From: a virus
IMG/VR virus record: IMGVR_UViG_3300020202_000001
Coordinates: 1-64,000 of that record
Reading direction: 5' to 3' (one strand)
Length of the DNA: 64,000 nucleotides
How positions within the stretch are numbered: position 1 is the stretch's first letter; every line of letters starts with the position of its first letter. Below the pieces are notes generated by a model. That model did not search any database and was not told where the DNA came from. It saw only the letters and a list, made by a program, of their open reading frames with translations. Positions 47,576 through 55,080 of the stretch are shown here, in pieces. Both the position numbers and the translations under genes were made by a program.

Positions 47576-47761
47576 ATGGCCGAGCAGATCCAAAAGCCGG
47601 TTTTGAGATTCGGGGTCCGCCGCCGGATGGTGTTCCTGCGGCGGCAGAAGCGGGCGGGCCTGATCTACTGCCCGCCGCCGCCGAAGAGCCTGGAGGAGGC
47701 GCTGGCCCGGGCCGGGATCTCATCGCAGGAGCTGGCGGCCGAACTGGAGGCCGCACGATGA
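47576..47761 (+). CDS. Small basic protein, probably leaderless mRNA
   Basis: 61 residues: a basic N-terminal part (LRFGVRRRMVFLRRQKRAGL) and an acidic helical end. No Shine-Dalgarno precedes the ATG, which lies 7 bases after the -10 element. A dispersed palindrome covers codons 5-12. It overlaps the glycosyltransferase start (ATGA). Confidence 0.55.
   Translation: MAEQIQKPVLRFGVRRRMVFLRRQKRAGLIYCPPPPKSLEEALARAGISSQELAAELEAAR
47588..47610. repeat. Dispersed AAAACCGGTTTT palindrome, copy 9
   Basis: TCCAAAAGCCGGTTTTGAGA, forward orientation with one arm change, in the 5' end of the 47576 gene. Confidence 0.85.
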
Positions 47762-49041
47762 CGCCCAAGCTCTCACTGTTCACCCCGACGCACAACGCGA
47801 AGCACCTCCGGGAGGTCTACGACGGCATCAAGGCCCAGGCGTACGAGAACTGGGAGTGGGTGATCGTCACCAACGGCCCGGACAGCTCGATGGTCGATCT
47901 CCAGGCCCTGATCGCGGCGATCGGTATCAGCGACAAGCGGGTCCGCGTGCACCACTCCGCGATCGGCTCCGACAAGATCGGGGCGTTGAAGCGGGAGGCC
48001 GTCGAGCTGTGCCACGGCGACGCCTTCATCGAGATGGACCACGACGACCTCCTCGTGCCCGGCACGCTGGCGAAGGTCGCCAAGGGCATCGCCGAGGGGG
48101 CCGGGTTCGTCTACAGCGACGTGGCCGTGTTCAACGACGGGAAGCTCGACAGCTGGGGGTACGCCCCGTCGTGGGGCTGGGAGCACTACCCGCTCCGGGT
48201 GTACGACAAGCCGTTCCTCGTCACCCGCAACTTCGACATCAGCCCCCGGTCCCTGTGCGAGGTCTACTTCGCCCCGGACCACGTCCGCGTCTGGAGCCGC
48301 AAGGCGTACTGGGCGGCCGGCGGGCACGACGCGAGCATGTCGGTGGGCGACGACCACGACCTGATCTGCCGGACGTACCTGACCGGGGTCCCGTTCCACC
48401 ACATCGGCGGCTGCGGGTACCTGTACCGCTACCACGCCTCGAACACCGTCAAGGCCCGCAACGACGCGATCCAGGCCCAGCAGCGGGCCAACCGGCACAA
48501 GTACCTCGCCCCGCTGATCGGCGAGTGGTGCCGGCGGGAGGAGCACCTGACGCTCGACCTCCTCTCGCAGATGCGGGAGAAGAGCTGGCACCCCGACCAC
48601 CCGACCCAGCTCCGCCGGCCCGAGCTGTCCAACCAGCGGCTGAAGCTCGGGGAGAGCGTCTACCTGAAGAACCGGTTCGGGTACATCACGGCGAGCGACT
48701 GCCTCCAGCTGATCCGCCCCGAGCACCTGGTCGAGGTCATGAACGCCCTGTACGAGGCCCTGCTGCCCGGCGGCTACCTGACCGTGATCGTGCCGGCGCT
48801 GACCGGCCGGTACGCCGACCAGAACCCGCTCCACCGCACCCGGTTCAACCTGAACACGTTCCTCCACTTCAGCCGCAAGGAGTTCGCCGCCCAGCTCCCG
48901 GGCGTGGCGTGCAAGTTCGACCTGATCCAGTCCGAGGAGTTCTACCCCGACGACTTCCACAAGCAGCACGACATGAAGATGCTCCGCGTCGACCTCTGCG
49001 CCCTGAAGGGTCAGCGGCACCCGGGGCCGAAACTCATTTGA
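47758..49041 (+). CDS. GT2 glycosyltransferase fused to a truncated methyltransferase-like domain
   Basis: 427 residues. Residues 1-250 are a GT2 domain: LSLFTPTHNAKHLREVYDGI, MDHDDLLVPGTL (metal-binding acidic motif near 85) and GDDHDLICR (catalytic ED-like motif near 200). Residues about 285-415 resemble the second half of a class I SAM-methyltransferase (SDCLQLIRPEHLVEVMNALY, then LLPGGYLTVIVP), but the first-strand GxGxG SAM motif is not present, so it may be a non-catalytic remnant. It overlaps the previous and nearly abuts the next gene. The target is probably a glycan; unknown. Confidence 0.7.
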   Translation: MTPKLSLFTPTHNAKHLREVYDGIKAQAYENWEWVIVTNGPDSSMVDLQALIAAIGISDKRVRVHHSAIGSDKIGALKREAVELCHGDAFIEMDHDDLLVPGTLAKVAKGIAEGAGFVYSDVAVFNDGKLDSWGYAPSWGWEHYPLRVYDKPFLVTRNFDISPRSLCEVYFAPDHVRVWSRKAYWAAGGHDASMSVGDDHDLICRTYLTGVPFHHIGGCGYLYRYHASNTVKARNDAIQAQQRANRHKYLAPLIGEWCRREEHLTLDLLSQMREKSWHPDHPTQLRRPELSNQRLKLGESVYLKNRFGYITASDCLQLIRPEHLVEVMNALYEALLPGGYLTVIVPALTGRYADQNPLHRTRFNLNTFLHFSRKEFAAQLPGVACKFDLIQSEEFYPDDFHKQHDMKMLRVDLCALKGQRHPGPKLI

Positions 49042-49050
49042 AGGTTCCCC

Positions 49051-49950
49051 ATGAGCAAGCTGATCGCGCGAGACAAGCGGGTCGAGATGGCGGCGAAGTA
49101 CGTGTCGTCGTTCGGGGACGACCCGACGCCCTGGTACCGGCGGATGTACTGGCGGTGGCGGTTCCGCCTCGAAGAGTGGGGCCTCCGCGAGCTGAAGCGT
49201 GACGCGCGGGTGATCGGGCAGATGGTCCAGCACCCGCGGGCGTTCAGGAAGTTCGTCGGGTTCGTCCGGCCCTGGCTGAAGGCGTGGCGGGCCAGCGGGT
49301 TCGACCCGAAGTGGCTGGAGGGCTACGGCTCGACGCCGAACCGGGTCCGGCGGTACCTGCTGGAGGCCTGGTCGATCGCCCGGCACGGCAAGCGGCACAT
49401 GCGGATCTACCTGCCCGTGATCTCAAACACGTTCGACGCCCCGTGCGAGGGCTGCGGGCGGTGCTGCCGGGTGCCCAAGGGCGAGAGCGGGTACGTCCAG
49501 GTGCAGGTCTTCCCGTGGGAGCGGTTCCGCTTCGTGCACCCGGACATCGCCGTGGTCCACCCGGAGCGGCCGAACGAGTACATGTTCCGGTTCGTGGACG
49601 ACGGCGAGGGCGGGAAGAAGTGCCCGATGCTCGCGGCGGACGGCCGGTGCTCGGCGTACGGGTACCGCCCGACCGCCTGCGTGGTGTTCAACTGCGCGGA
49701 CGGGATGAGCGAGTTCTCCGAGGGGATGTTCTCGGCGGGCCAGTTCCTTCGGAACGTGCCGAAGGTCAAAGAGCGGCTCGTGCAGATCGGTTTCAAGAAG
49801 GTGGAACGGTACGAGGTCGAGGACGGCCTCCGCCGGCGACGAAGGGACAGCCAATGGCCAAACTCAATACCGGTTTTTGGATCGACGACGCGGGCATCAT
49901 GCGAGGGGTCGGCCGCGAAACCCCGCCGGACCGCATCGTCCACGTCATGA
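49051..49950 (+). CDS. YkgJ-type cysteine-cluster protein
   Basis: 299 residues. A basic N-terminal half is followed by the cysteine-cluster pattern CEGCGRCCRVPKG (about 132), then CPMLAADGRCSAYGYRPTAC and FNC, as in the YkgJ/CxxCxxCC zinc- or iron-chelating family. The biochemical role of the family is poorly known. The frame stays open for 97 bases into the next gene, where the sequence becomes uninformative, so the functional protein may effectively end near residue 270. Confidence 0.6.
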   Translation: MSKLIARDKRVEMAAKYVSSFGDDPTPWYRRMYWRWRFRLEEWGLRELKRDARVIGQMVQHPRAFRKFVGFVRPWLKAWRASGFDPKWLEGYGSTPNRVRRYLLEAWSIARHGKRHMRIYLPVISNTFDAPCEGCGRCCRVPKGESGYVQVQVFPWERFRFVHPDIAVVHPERPNEYMFRFVDDGEGGKKCPMLAADGRCSAYGYRPTACVVFNCADGMSEFSEGMFSAGQFLRNVPKVKERLVQIGFKKVERYEVEDGLRRRRRDSQWPNSIPVFGSTTRASCEGSAAKPRRTASSTS

Positions 49951-50087
49951 CGGACGGGACCGAAATGCCCGACGCGATCGAGGCGAAGGTCGTGGAGGAG
50001 TACCTGAAGCGGAAGATCCCGGTGCCGGCGAAGCAGTTGAGCGCCGGGGCGTCGAGCAGCGACGAAATTGACGCGCGGAAGGGCTAA
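49854..50087 (+). CDS. Hypothetical small protein
   Basis: 77 residues, starting inside the previous gene in another frame. The first codons (MAKLNTGFWIDD) contain a dispersed palindrome. Helical, charged; no family recognised. GAAGGGA precedes the ATG. Confidence 0.55.
   Translation: MAKLNTGFWIDDAGIMRGVGRETPPDRIVHVMTDGTEMPDAIEAKVVEEYLKRKIPVPAKQLSAGASSSDEIDARKG
49862..49884. repeat. Dispersed AAAACCGGTTTT palindrome, copy 10 (one arm change)
   Basis: CTCAATACCGGTTTTTGGAT, reverse orientation, in the 5' end of the 49854 gene, encoding LNTGFW. Confidence 0.85.
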
Positions 50088-50112
50088 AAAACGGCCCGGA
50101 ACGTGTCATAAT

Positions 50113-50402
50113 AGGTGAGCAGCCGCTTAGCCCACGCGGGCGGCAGTTTTTCGTACACTTCGGTGGCGACAAGACGTTTTTAGGGAAGGAGGCACCGCAT
50201 GGAGTGACGCCAGGCCCAGCCCCGGACCCTCGGACGCCCAACGTCGAGGCCACGGACCAGCGGGAAGCGTCACCTACTCACCACCTTCACTCGAAGAGAC
50301 CCCCTAAAACCAGGGGTCGACTTCAAACTGCCACCAGCGCCGGGGTCACCCGGCACTGGTGATTCAGAGGCCGCCGGGCGTTCCGGCGGCCTCTTCGCGT
50401 TT
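50113..50402 (+). ncRNA. Possible non-coding RNA or long leader
   Basis: The 345-base gap 50088-50432 has no good ORF. It has a CATAAT (50107-50112) without a clear -35, a hairpin GACCCC/GGGGTC around 50300, a 10-pair hairpin CCAG.GCCGGG/CCCGGC.CTGG around 50330-50360, and then a terminator. An AAGGAGG followed by ATGGAGTGA (a two-codon ORF, about 50200) is present. Function unknown. Confidence 0.35.
50366..50402 (+). terminator. Intrinsic terminator
   Basis: Ten-base-pair stem AGAGGCCGCC/GGCGGCCTCT (50366-50375 with 50385-50394), then TCGCGTTT. Confidence 0.75.
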
Positions 50403-50414
50403 CCACACTCTTCA

Positions 50415-50429
50415 CATCCTGGGAGGATG
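50415..50429 (+). promoter_or_regulatory. SD hairpin type 2, CATCC-TGGGA-GGATG
   Basis: 5-bp stem, pentaloop TGGGA, with GGGAGG as the Shine-Dalgarno. Identical leaders occur at 51262 and 52375. The start is ATG 50433. Confidence 0.65.
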
Positions 50430-50432
50430 CCT

Positions 50433-51224
50433 ATGAAGACGACCCTCGCCTCCGCCGGCCGAGTCCTGATCGCGATCGCGATCCTCGGCGGCATCGTGAC
50501 CGGCCTGCTGTACGCCGCCGGCCGCGCCCCGTACGTGCCGTACCCGCAGCTGCCGCTGCTCGCCACGGCGGCCCTCGCGACGGCGTTCTCGGCCGTGTTC
50601 GTGCTTGGGCTGGCCATGCGGCCGCGGCCCGAGACGGGCAAGTTCGCCGGCTTCCTGGCGAACGTCGACGCCGTGACGCACGGCCTCGGCAACGGCCGCC
50701 GCCGGGTCACCTCGCTGCCGAAGCGGGTGTGGGCCTGGTGGAAGAAGCCGAAGGAGGTCGTCGTGGTCAAGAAGGCCAAGCCCAAGCGGAAGTCCCGGGC
50801 CAAGAAGCCCGCGACGACGGCGGCGGCCACGGCGGTCCCTACCACGCGGCCGGCGCGAAAGCCCCGCCGGCCCGTCCCCGTCGTCGCCTCGGCCCCTGAC
50901 GCCGACGACACGGACGACGACACGGACGACGACGCGCCGGCGGGCGGCCTGGCCGGTCACGTCAACCGGTTCGCCGCCAGCAGCGCCGTCGCCGCGAAGG
51001 AGGCCACCGCGATCGCCGCCGCGGTCGTGGGCACCGAGGCCGAGCTGCTCGACGTCGACGAGCCCGGCATCCCCAACTCGGAGCGGGTCCGCCGGTCGAA
51101 GCACAACAAGGCCGTCCGCAAGGCACAGCGGCGGGCCTTGCGGCAGGCCCCGGCGGCGGCCGACGACGACGGCGACGACGTCGACGGGGTACTCGACAAC
51201 GGCTCGCTCGTCGGCGGCCGTTAA
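50433..51224 (+). CDS. Membrane protein with Lys-rich and acidic low-complexity tail
   Basis: 263 residues. Two membrane segments (VLIAIAILGGIVTGLLYAAG, about 9-28; ALATAFSAVFVLGLAM, about 48-65) are followed by a basic stretch (VKKAKPKRKSRAKKP), Asp-rich patches and a helical end. The two-segment N-terminus and the leader are shared with the next gene, so the pair look paralogous. A holin-like or membrane-remodelling role is possible, unproven. Confidence 0.6.
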   Translation: MKTTLASAGRVLIAIAILGGIVTGLLYAAGRAPYVPYPQLPLLATAALATAFSAVFVLGLAMRPRPETGKFAGFLANVDAVTHGLGNGRRRVTSLPKRVWAWWKKPKEVVVVKKAKPKRKSRAKKPATTAAATAVPTTRPARKPRRPVPVVASAPDADDTDDDTDDDAPAGGLAGHVNRFAASSAVAAKEATAIAAAVVGTEAELLDVDEPGIPNSERVRRSKHNKAVRKAQRRALRQAPAAADDDGDDVDGVLDNGSLVGGR

Positions 51225-51260
51225 GGGGTCGGGACGTTCCCGGCCTCGTTCCAGTTCACC

Positions 51261-51277
51261 ACATCCTGGGAGGATGT
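51261..51277 (+). promoter_or_regulatory. SD hairpin type 2, ACATCC-TGGGA-GGATGT
   Basis: 6-bp stem, pentaloop TGGGA, directly before ATG 51279. Same core as 50415-50429. Confidence 0.65.
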
Positions 51278-51278
51278 C

Positions 51279-51722
51279 ATGCAGCAGTTCTGGACCCGAG
51301 CACGCCAGGTGCTCCAACAGCGGGGCCTGATGGTCCCGTTGGGCGTCCTGCTGGCGATCTTCGTGATCGCCGGCCTCCTGCGGCTCAACACGAAGTTGCA
51401 GCCGCACCCGAGCCCGCACTTCGCCGCCGCGACGCTGATCGTGGTCGCGTTCGTGCTGGGCGTCGGGCTCCGGCCGGTGATGATCCGGCGGAAGATCTGG
51501 CCGGGCCTCATCCGCGTGCTGGACCTGTTGTTCAGCAGCGCGGCAGAGTACCGCGCCCTCGCCGAGGAGCTGAAGGCCCGGCTGCGGACCCGCCGCAACC
51601 AGCTCCGCCGGCTCAAGCAGAAGCTGCGGCAACAGCGGCAGCACCCCCGCCGGCGTCACAACGACCAGCGGCCCCCGGGCGACCGGAGCCACAGGTTCGA
51701 GGACGCCGCGCACCGCGTCTGA
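51279..51722 (+). CDS. Two-pass membrane protein with basic C-terminus
   Basis: 147 residues. Membrane segments at about 16-34 (LMVPLGVLLAIFVIAGLL) and 50-66 (AATLIVVAFVLGVGL) are followed by a helical and then very Arg-rich tail. The second segment and the GLRP that follows match the preceding gene's product (VLGLAMRP), suggesting duplication. It is followed by a strong terminator. Confidence 0.6.
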   Translation: MQQFWTRARQVLQQRGLMVPLGVLLAIFVIAGLLRLNTKLQPHPSPHFAAATLIVVAFVLGVGLRPVMIRRKIWPGLIRVLDLLFSSAAEYRALAEELKARLRTRRNQLRRLKQKLRQQRQHPRRRHNDQRPPGDRSHRFEDAAHRV

Positions 51723-51736
51723 GTTAGACGACCCCC

Positions 51737-51767
51737 GGCCCGCCGGCGCGTTGCCGGCGGGCCTTTG
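51737..51767 (+). terminator. Intrinsic terminator
   Basis: Eleven-base-pair stem GGCCCGCCGGC/GCCGGCGGGCC (51737-51747 with 51753-51763) then TTTG. Confidence 0.8.
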
Positions 51768-51813
51768 TCCCCGCAAGTAAACCGTTCACAGAAACCACGA
51801 AGGAGACCAAGCC

Positions 51814-52242
51814 ATGAACAAGTTCACCACCACCCTCGTTCTCGCCGCCCTGTCCCTGACCGCCCTCGTCGGCTGCGACGCCAAGCTCGGCGGTGACGCC
51901 GAGGTCCCCAGCGGCACCCACGAGGTCGCCGTCGAGTACGTGCGGGAGTTCTACCCGCAGTGCCCGATGGACCGGATCAACACGGCGGCCGTCGCGGCGG
52001 CCACGCAGCTGACCGAGGAGGAGATGAAGACGCTCCTGTCGGTCCACCGCGGCACCGTCAAGGCCAGCGACGTCGACCTGAAGCAGCTGTCGCCGATGGT
52101 CGAGAAGCACGACGCCGTGATGCCCGTGCTCCAGGACATCACGCGGTGCCAGCGCGTCGGCCAGGCCACGGCGGCGACGCAGGCCGGTAAGCCGGTGACC
52201 CCGGCCGCGCCGCCCGCGACGCAGCCCGCCGCCAAGGCGTAG
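51814..52242 (+). CDS. Predicted lipoprotein
   Basis: 142 residues with a signal peptide ending in lipobox LVGC (Cys21). The mature domain is small and helical with two further cysteines (YPQCPMD, ITRCQRV) that could form a disulfide, and an Ala/Pro/Thr tail. It follows a pair of membrane proteins. Lysis, exclusion or envelope remodelling are possible roles. GAAGGAG precedes the ATG. Confidence 0.65.
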   Translation: MNKFTTTLVLAALSLTALVGCDAKLGGDAEVPSGTHEVAVEYVREFYPQCPMDRINTAAVAAATQLTEEEMKTLLSVHRGTVKASDVDLKQLSPMVEKHDAVMPVLQDITRCQRVGQATAATQAGKPVTPAAPPATQPAAKA

Positions 52243-52374
52243 GCAATCCCTCTCTCCCCCGAGGGCACCGGTCGCGGGGCGTGCCCCCACGCCCCCGCCG
52301 GTGTAAGGTCCCCCGATCGCCCGCGTGGGCGACGGGGCCGGGTCCCAAGCCCCGGAGCACCGAGAGTCGCCAAA

Positions 52375-52389
52375 CATCCTGGGAGGATG
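52375..52389 (+). promoter_or_regulatory. SD hairpin type 2, CATCC-TGGGA-GGATG
   Basis: Third copy of this leader hairpin, 3 bases before ATG 52393. The 130 bases upstream are GC-rich with a CCCCCGATCG half-dyad. Confidence 0.65.
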
Positions 52390-52392
52390 ACC

Positions 52393-53673
52393 ATGGCAGA
52401 ACTGAAGATCATGTCCAAGCACGACCAGGCGACCCCTGTAGTCGTGGTCCCGTTCGACCAGACCGTGCCCGCACAGGAGGCGGGGCTCGCGTTCGGCAAG
52501 TGGCTGCGGCTGAACGTCCCGCAGGCGTTCGTCGACGCCATGCAGGCCGGGCTCAAGAGCACGCTGGCGGAGATCGGCGACCCGCACACCCGCATCGTCG
52601 TAACGCGGGAGGAGATCGCCCACGCCGAGTACGTCGAGGTCGACGGCGTGAAGCTGAAGTCGCGGGACGGCGACACCGGGTTCCTGGTCCCGCCGATCAA
52701 GGACGTCCTCGGGCGGGAGGTCCACGGCCGGGTGAACTCGATGTTCAACTGGCCGCTGATGTTCAGCCCCGGCCGGCGGCCCCGGCGAGAGACGGTCCGG
52801 TTCGACGTCGAGGCCCAGCCCGACCGGGCGAAGTTCGTGGCGGCGGCGGCCGCGCTCGGCATCACGGTGCCGGCGGAGGACGACCTACCGGCCGACCAGC
52901 GGGCGGCGGTCGAGTATACGAAGCGGTGGTTCACCGAGAAGGGCTTCACCGTCGTCCGCGAGGAGCGGCTCGGCAACGGCGAGGTCCAGCTCGTGATCGA
53001 CAGCCAGCAGGTGCCCGAGCCGCAGCGGTCCCTGATGACGCACGGCACCGGCCCGAACTCGCGGTTCAAGCGGGTCGTGCAGGAGGCGATCGCGAAGGCG
53101 AACGACGTGGCGCTCAGCTGGGGCCACGAGTACATCGGCACGGAGCACCTGCTGTACGGGATGGCGATGACCGAGGCGGGCCAGAAGCTCCTGACCGCGT
53201 GTGCCATCGCCCCGGAGCCGATCTCGGCGGCGGAGGTCATCCAGGCCCGCATCCGCGACTTGGTGAAGCTCGGGCCGGCGATCGCCACGGCAGGCAAGCT
53301 GGAGGCAACGCCCCGCGCGAAGGCGGTCCTGACCCAGTTCGCCTTGAAGGAGGCGGGCGAGGGCCAGATCGGGCTGCGGGAGCTGCTGATCGGCCTGCTC
53401 GCCGAGAAGCACGGGGTAGCCGGGCACATCCTGGAGGACCTCGGGCTGACGGCCGAGAGGGTCCGGTCGACGCGGCTCTCCCCGGAGTCGTACAACGCCG
53501 GCGTCTTCGACGAGGGGACGGACGTGGGCAACCTGGTGATCCTCGACGAGGTTCACGCCAGCCCGGCCCAGATCCCGCCCGGCCCGGTGAACCCGCTGGG
53601 CGAGAACGACGCCGACGCGGCGAAGGATCACGTCGAACGGCCGGCGGCTCACGACGCCGACTTCGGACGATGA
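52393..53673 (+). CDS. Protein with a C-terminal Clp N-domain (ClpA/ClpC type)
   Basis: 426 residues. Residues about 223-360 form a double Clp N-repeat: VVQEAIAKANDVALSWGHEY IGTEHLLYG, then ATPRAKAVLTQFALKEAGEG with LRELLIGLLAEKHGVAGHIL. In ClpA and ClpC this domain docks substrates and adaptors. No AAA+ ATPase follows, so this is a stand-alone copy fused to an unknown N-terminal region (1-220). It could intercept adaptors or substrates of the host Clp protease, as decoy or adaptor; that is inference. Disordered last ~60 residues. Confidence 0.7.
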   Translation: MAELKIMSKHDQATPVVVVPFDQTVPAQEAGLAFGKWLRLNVPQAFVDAMQAGLKSTLAEIGDPHTRIVVTREEIAHAEYVEVDGVKLKSRDGDTGFLVPPIKDVLGREVHGRVNSMFNWPLMFSPGRRPRRETVRFDVEAQPDRAKFVAAAAALGITVPAEDDLPADQRAAVEYTKRWFTEKGFTVVREERLGNGEVQLVIDSQQVPEPQRSLMTHGTGPNSRFKRVVQEAIAKANDVALSWGHEYIGTEHLLYGMAMTEAGQKLLTACAIAPEPISAAEVIQARIRDLVKLGPAIATAGKLEATPRAKAVLTQFALKEAGEGQIGLRELLIGLLAEKHGVAGHILEDLGLTAERVRSTRLSPESYNAGVFDEGTDVGNLVILDEVHASPAQIPPGPVNPLGENDADAAKDHVERPAAHDADFGR

Positions 53674-54002
53674 CGGTCGTCGTCGACAACTGGGTCGGCG
53701 TCGCCGACAAGCGCCCCACGAGCCCGGCCGTGCCCCCGCAGGTGTGTGAGTACCTGCGGTTCACGGGCTCGTGGGGACAGCTCCGGTGGTTGAAGATCTC
53801 GCGGTGCCTGGGTAACAATCTCGGCGTCCTCGTGTTCCCGCACGGCGACTTCGAGCTGCGGTACCCGTCGCTGGAGTACACGATCGCGTACGAGAGCGCG
53901 TGGAACGAGATCATCTACCGGGTCGGCCGCCGCTCGCAGCGGCAGCACGCGTTCTTCGCGAGCCGGGAGGTCGGCCGACGTAAGCGACGCACCGGGTTCT
54001 AA
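53670..54002 (+). CDS. Hypothetical protein
   Basis: 110 residues starting in an ATGA overlap with the Clp N-domain gene. Beta/alpha character (LGVLVFPHGDFELRYPSLEY) with a basic C-terminus (RREVGRRKRR-like). The stop TAA is part of a dispersed palindrome. No family recognised. Confidence 0.6.
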   Translation: MTVVVDNWVGVADKRPTSPAVPPQVCEYLRFTGSWGQLRWLKISRCLGNNLGVLVFPHGDFELRYPSLEYTIAYESAWNEIIYRVGRRSQRQHAFFASREVGRRKRRTGF

Positions 54003-54021
54003 AAACCGGTTTTTGAATCTC
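53999..54021. repeat. Dispersed AAAACCGGTTTT palindrome, copy 11
   Basis: CTAAAAACCGGTTTTTGAAT. Contains the stop codon of the 53670 gene. Confidence 0.9.
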
Positions 54022-54034
54022 ATCCCCCCAGGAG

Positions 54035-54074
54035 AAGCCGGCCCGCCCGCGAGGGCGGTCACCGGCTTTTCTTT
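54035..54074 (+). terminator. Intrinsic terminator
   Basis: AAGCCGG/CCGGCTT with inner CCGCCC/GGGCGG (54035-54068), followed by TTCTTT. Confidence 0.8.
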
Positions 54075-54096
54075 ACCTATCGGCGGCGGTTATAGT
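54066..54096 (+). promoter_or_regulatory. Possible promoter of the neck/tail module
   Basis: A good -10, TATAGT (54091-54096), follows the terminator. The -35 region (TTTTCT/TTTCTT) is poor. Confidence 0.45.
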
Positions 54097-54135
54097 GGAT
54101 GGCTCGCGGCCACGGACGGCCGCCCCCACGCGACA

Positions 54136-54149
54136 GAGCAAGGAGGCTC
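54136..54149 (+). promoter_or_regulatory. SD hairpin GAGC-AAGGAG-GCTC
   Basis: Perfect 4-bp stem, AAGGAG hexaloop closed by C-G, 1 base before GTG 54151. Confidence 0.75.
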
Positions 54150-54150
54150 C

Positions 54151-55080
54151 GTGTCCGATCTCCTCGACGTCATCGAGCCCGGCATCCCCGTGAAGGACGG
54201 CTGCCCCGTCCTCCGGCGGATCAAGGCGTTCGTCAGCAACGAGGGCGTCCACGCCACCCTCCGGTACACGTTCCGCCACCGCCAGACCGGCCTCCCGATC
54301 GACTTCACGACCGCGTTCGTCACCGCCGTGTCCGAGCCCGCCGGCGTCACCAGCGAGAGCCTGGAGCCGGTCGACGCCGACACGGTCCTGGTCAAGTTCC
54401 GCGAGTTCACCGGGTCGAGCACGGCCGCCGACGAGTGCGTCACGGCCGAGGGCAAGGTCGTCGACCCCGAGAACGGCATCGTCGACTGCAAGATCCCGGT
54501 CAAGGTGTTCTCGCAGAGCGGCATCTACACGGTCGGCTGGGGGTACGTCCACGACGGCCAGCTCAAGGTCACGCAGAACTCCATGCTCAGCATCGAGCGG
54601 AGCCTGTTCGGGTTCGACGACGCCAGCCGGTACCGGACCGAGGGGCCGCCGACGCTCGGCGAGATCCGCATGGCGATGATGGACGACGGCCTGGCCAACT
54701 CGCTGCTGGGCGACGTCGAGTTCGACGACGAGCAGATCCTGCTGGCGCTGGTCAAGCCGATCCAATACTTCAACGAGACGAACCCGCCGCTCAGCCAGCG
54801 GTGGGACACCCGCAACTTCCCCTGGAAGGCCCACTGGGTCGACGCGATCAAGGGCTACCTGCTGGAGATCGCGGCGATGAACTACCGCCGGGAGCGGCTC
54901 CAGGTCACCGGCGGCGGCAAGACGCTGGACGACAAGAACAAGGAGCGGGAGTACCTGGGCGAGGCCAAGCAGCTGATCGCCGAGTGGAAGGACTTCGTCC
55001 TGCGTAAGAAGGTCGAGCTGAACATGGCCGCGTGCGTCGGGTCGTTCGGGTCGACGTACGGCGGGTGGGTGCGGAGCTGA
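54151..55080 (+). CDS. Neck or head-tail connector protein candidate
   Basis: 309 residues from GTG fixed by an SD hairpin. The N-terminal half is beta-rich and Ig-like in pattern (HATLRYTFRHRQTGLPIDFT). The C-terminal half is helical (IRMAMMDDGLANSLLGDVEF; EYLGEAKQLIAEWKDFVLRK). First gene of the neck/tail module; the stop overlaps the next ATG. The role is inferred from position only. Confidence 0.5.
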   Translation: MSDLLDVIEPGIPVKDGCPVLRRIKAFVSNEGVHATLRYTFRHRQTGLPIDFTTAFVTAVSEPAGVTSESLEPVDADTVLVKFREFTGSSTAADECVTAEGKVVDPENGIVDCKIPVKVFSQSGIYTVGWGYVHDGQLKVTQNSMLSIERSLFGFDDASRYRTEGPPTLGEIRMAMMDDGLANSLLGDVEFDDEQILLALVKPIQYFNETNPPLSQRWDTRNFPWKAHWVDAIKGYLLEIAAMNYRRERLQVTGGGKTLDDKNKEREYLGEAKQLIAEWKDFVLRKKVELNMAACVGSFGSTYGGWVRS

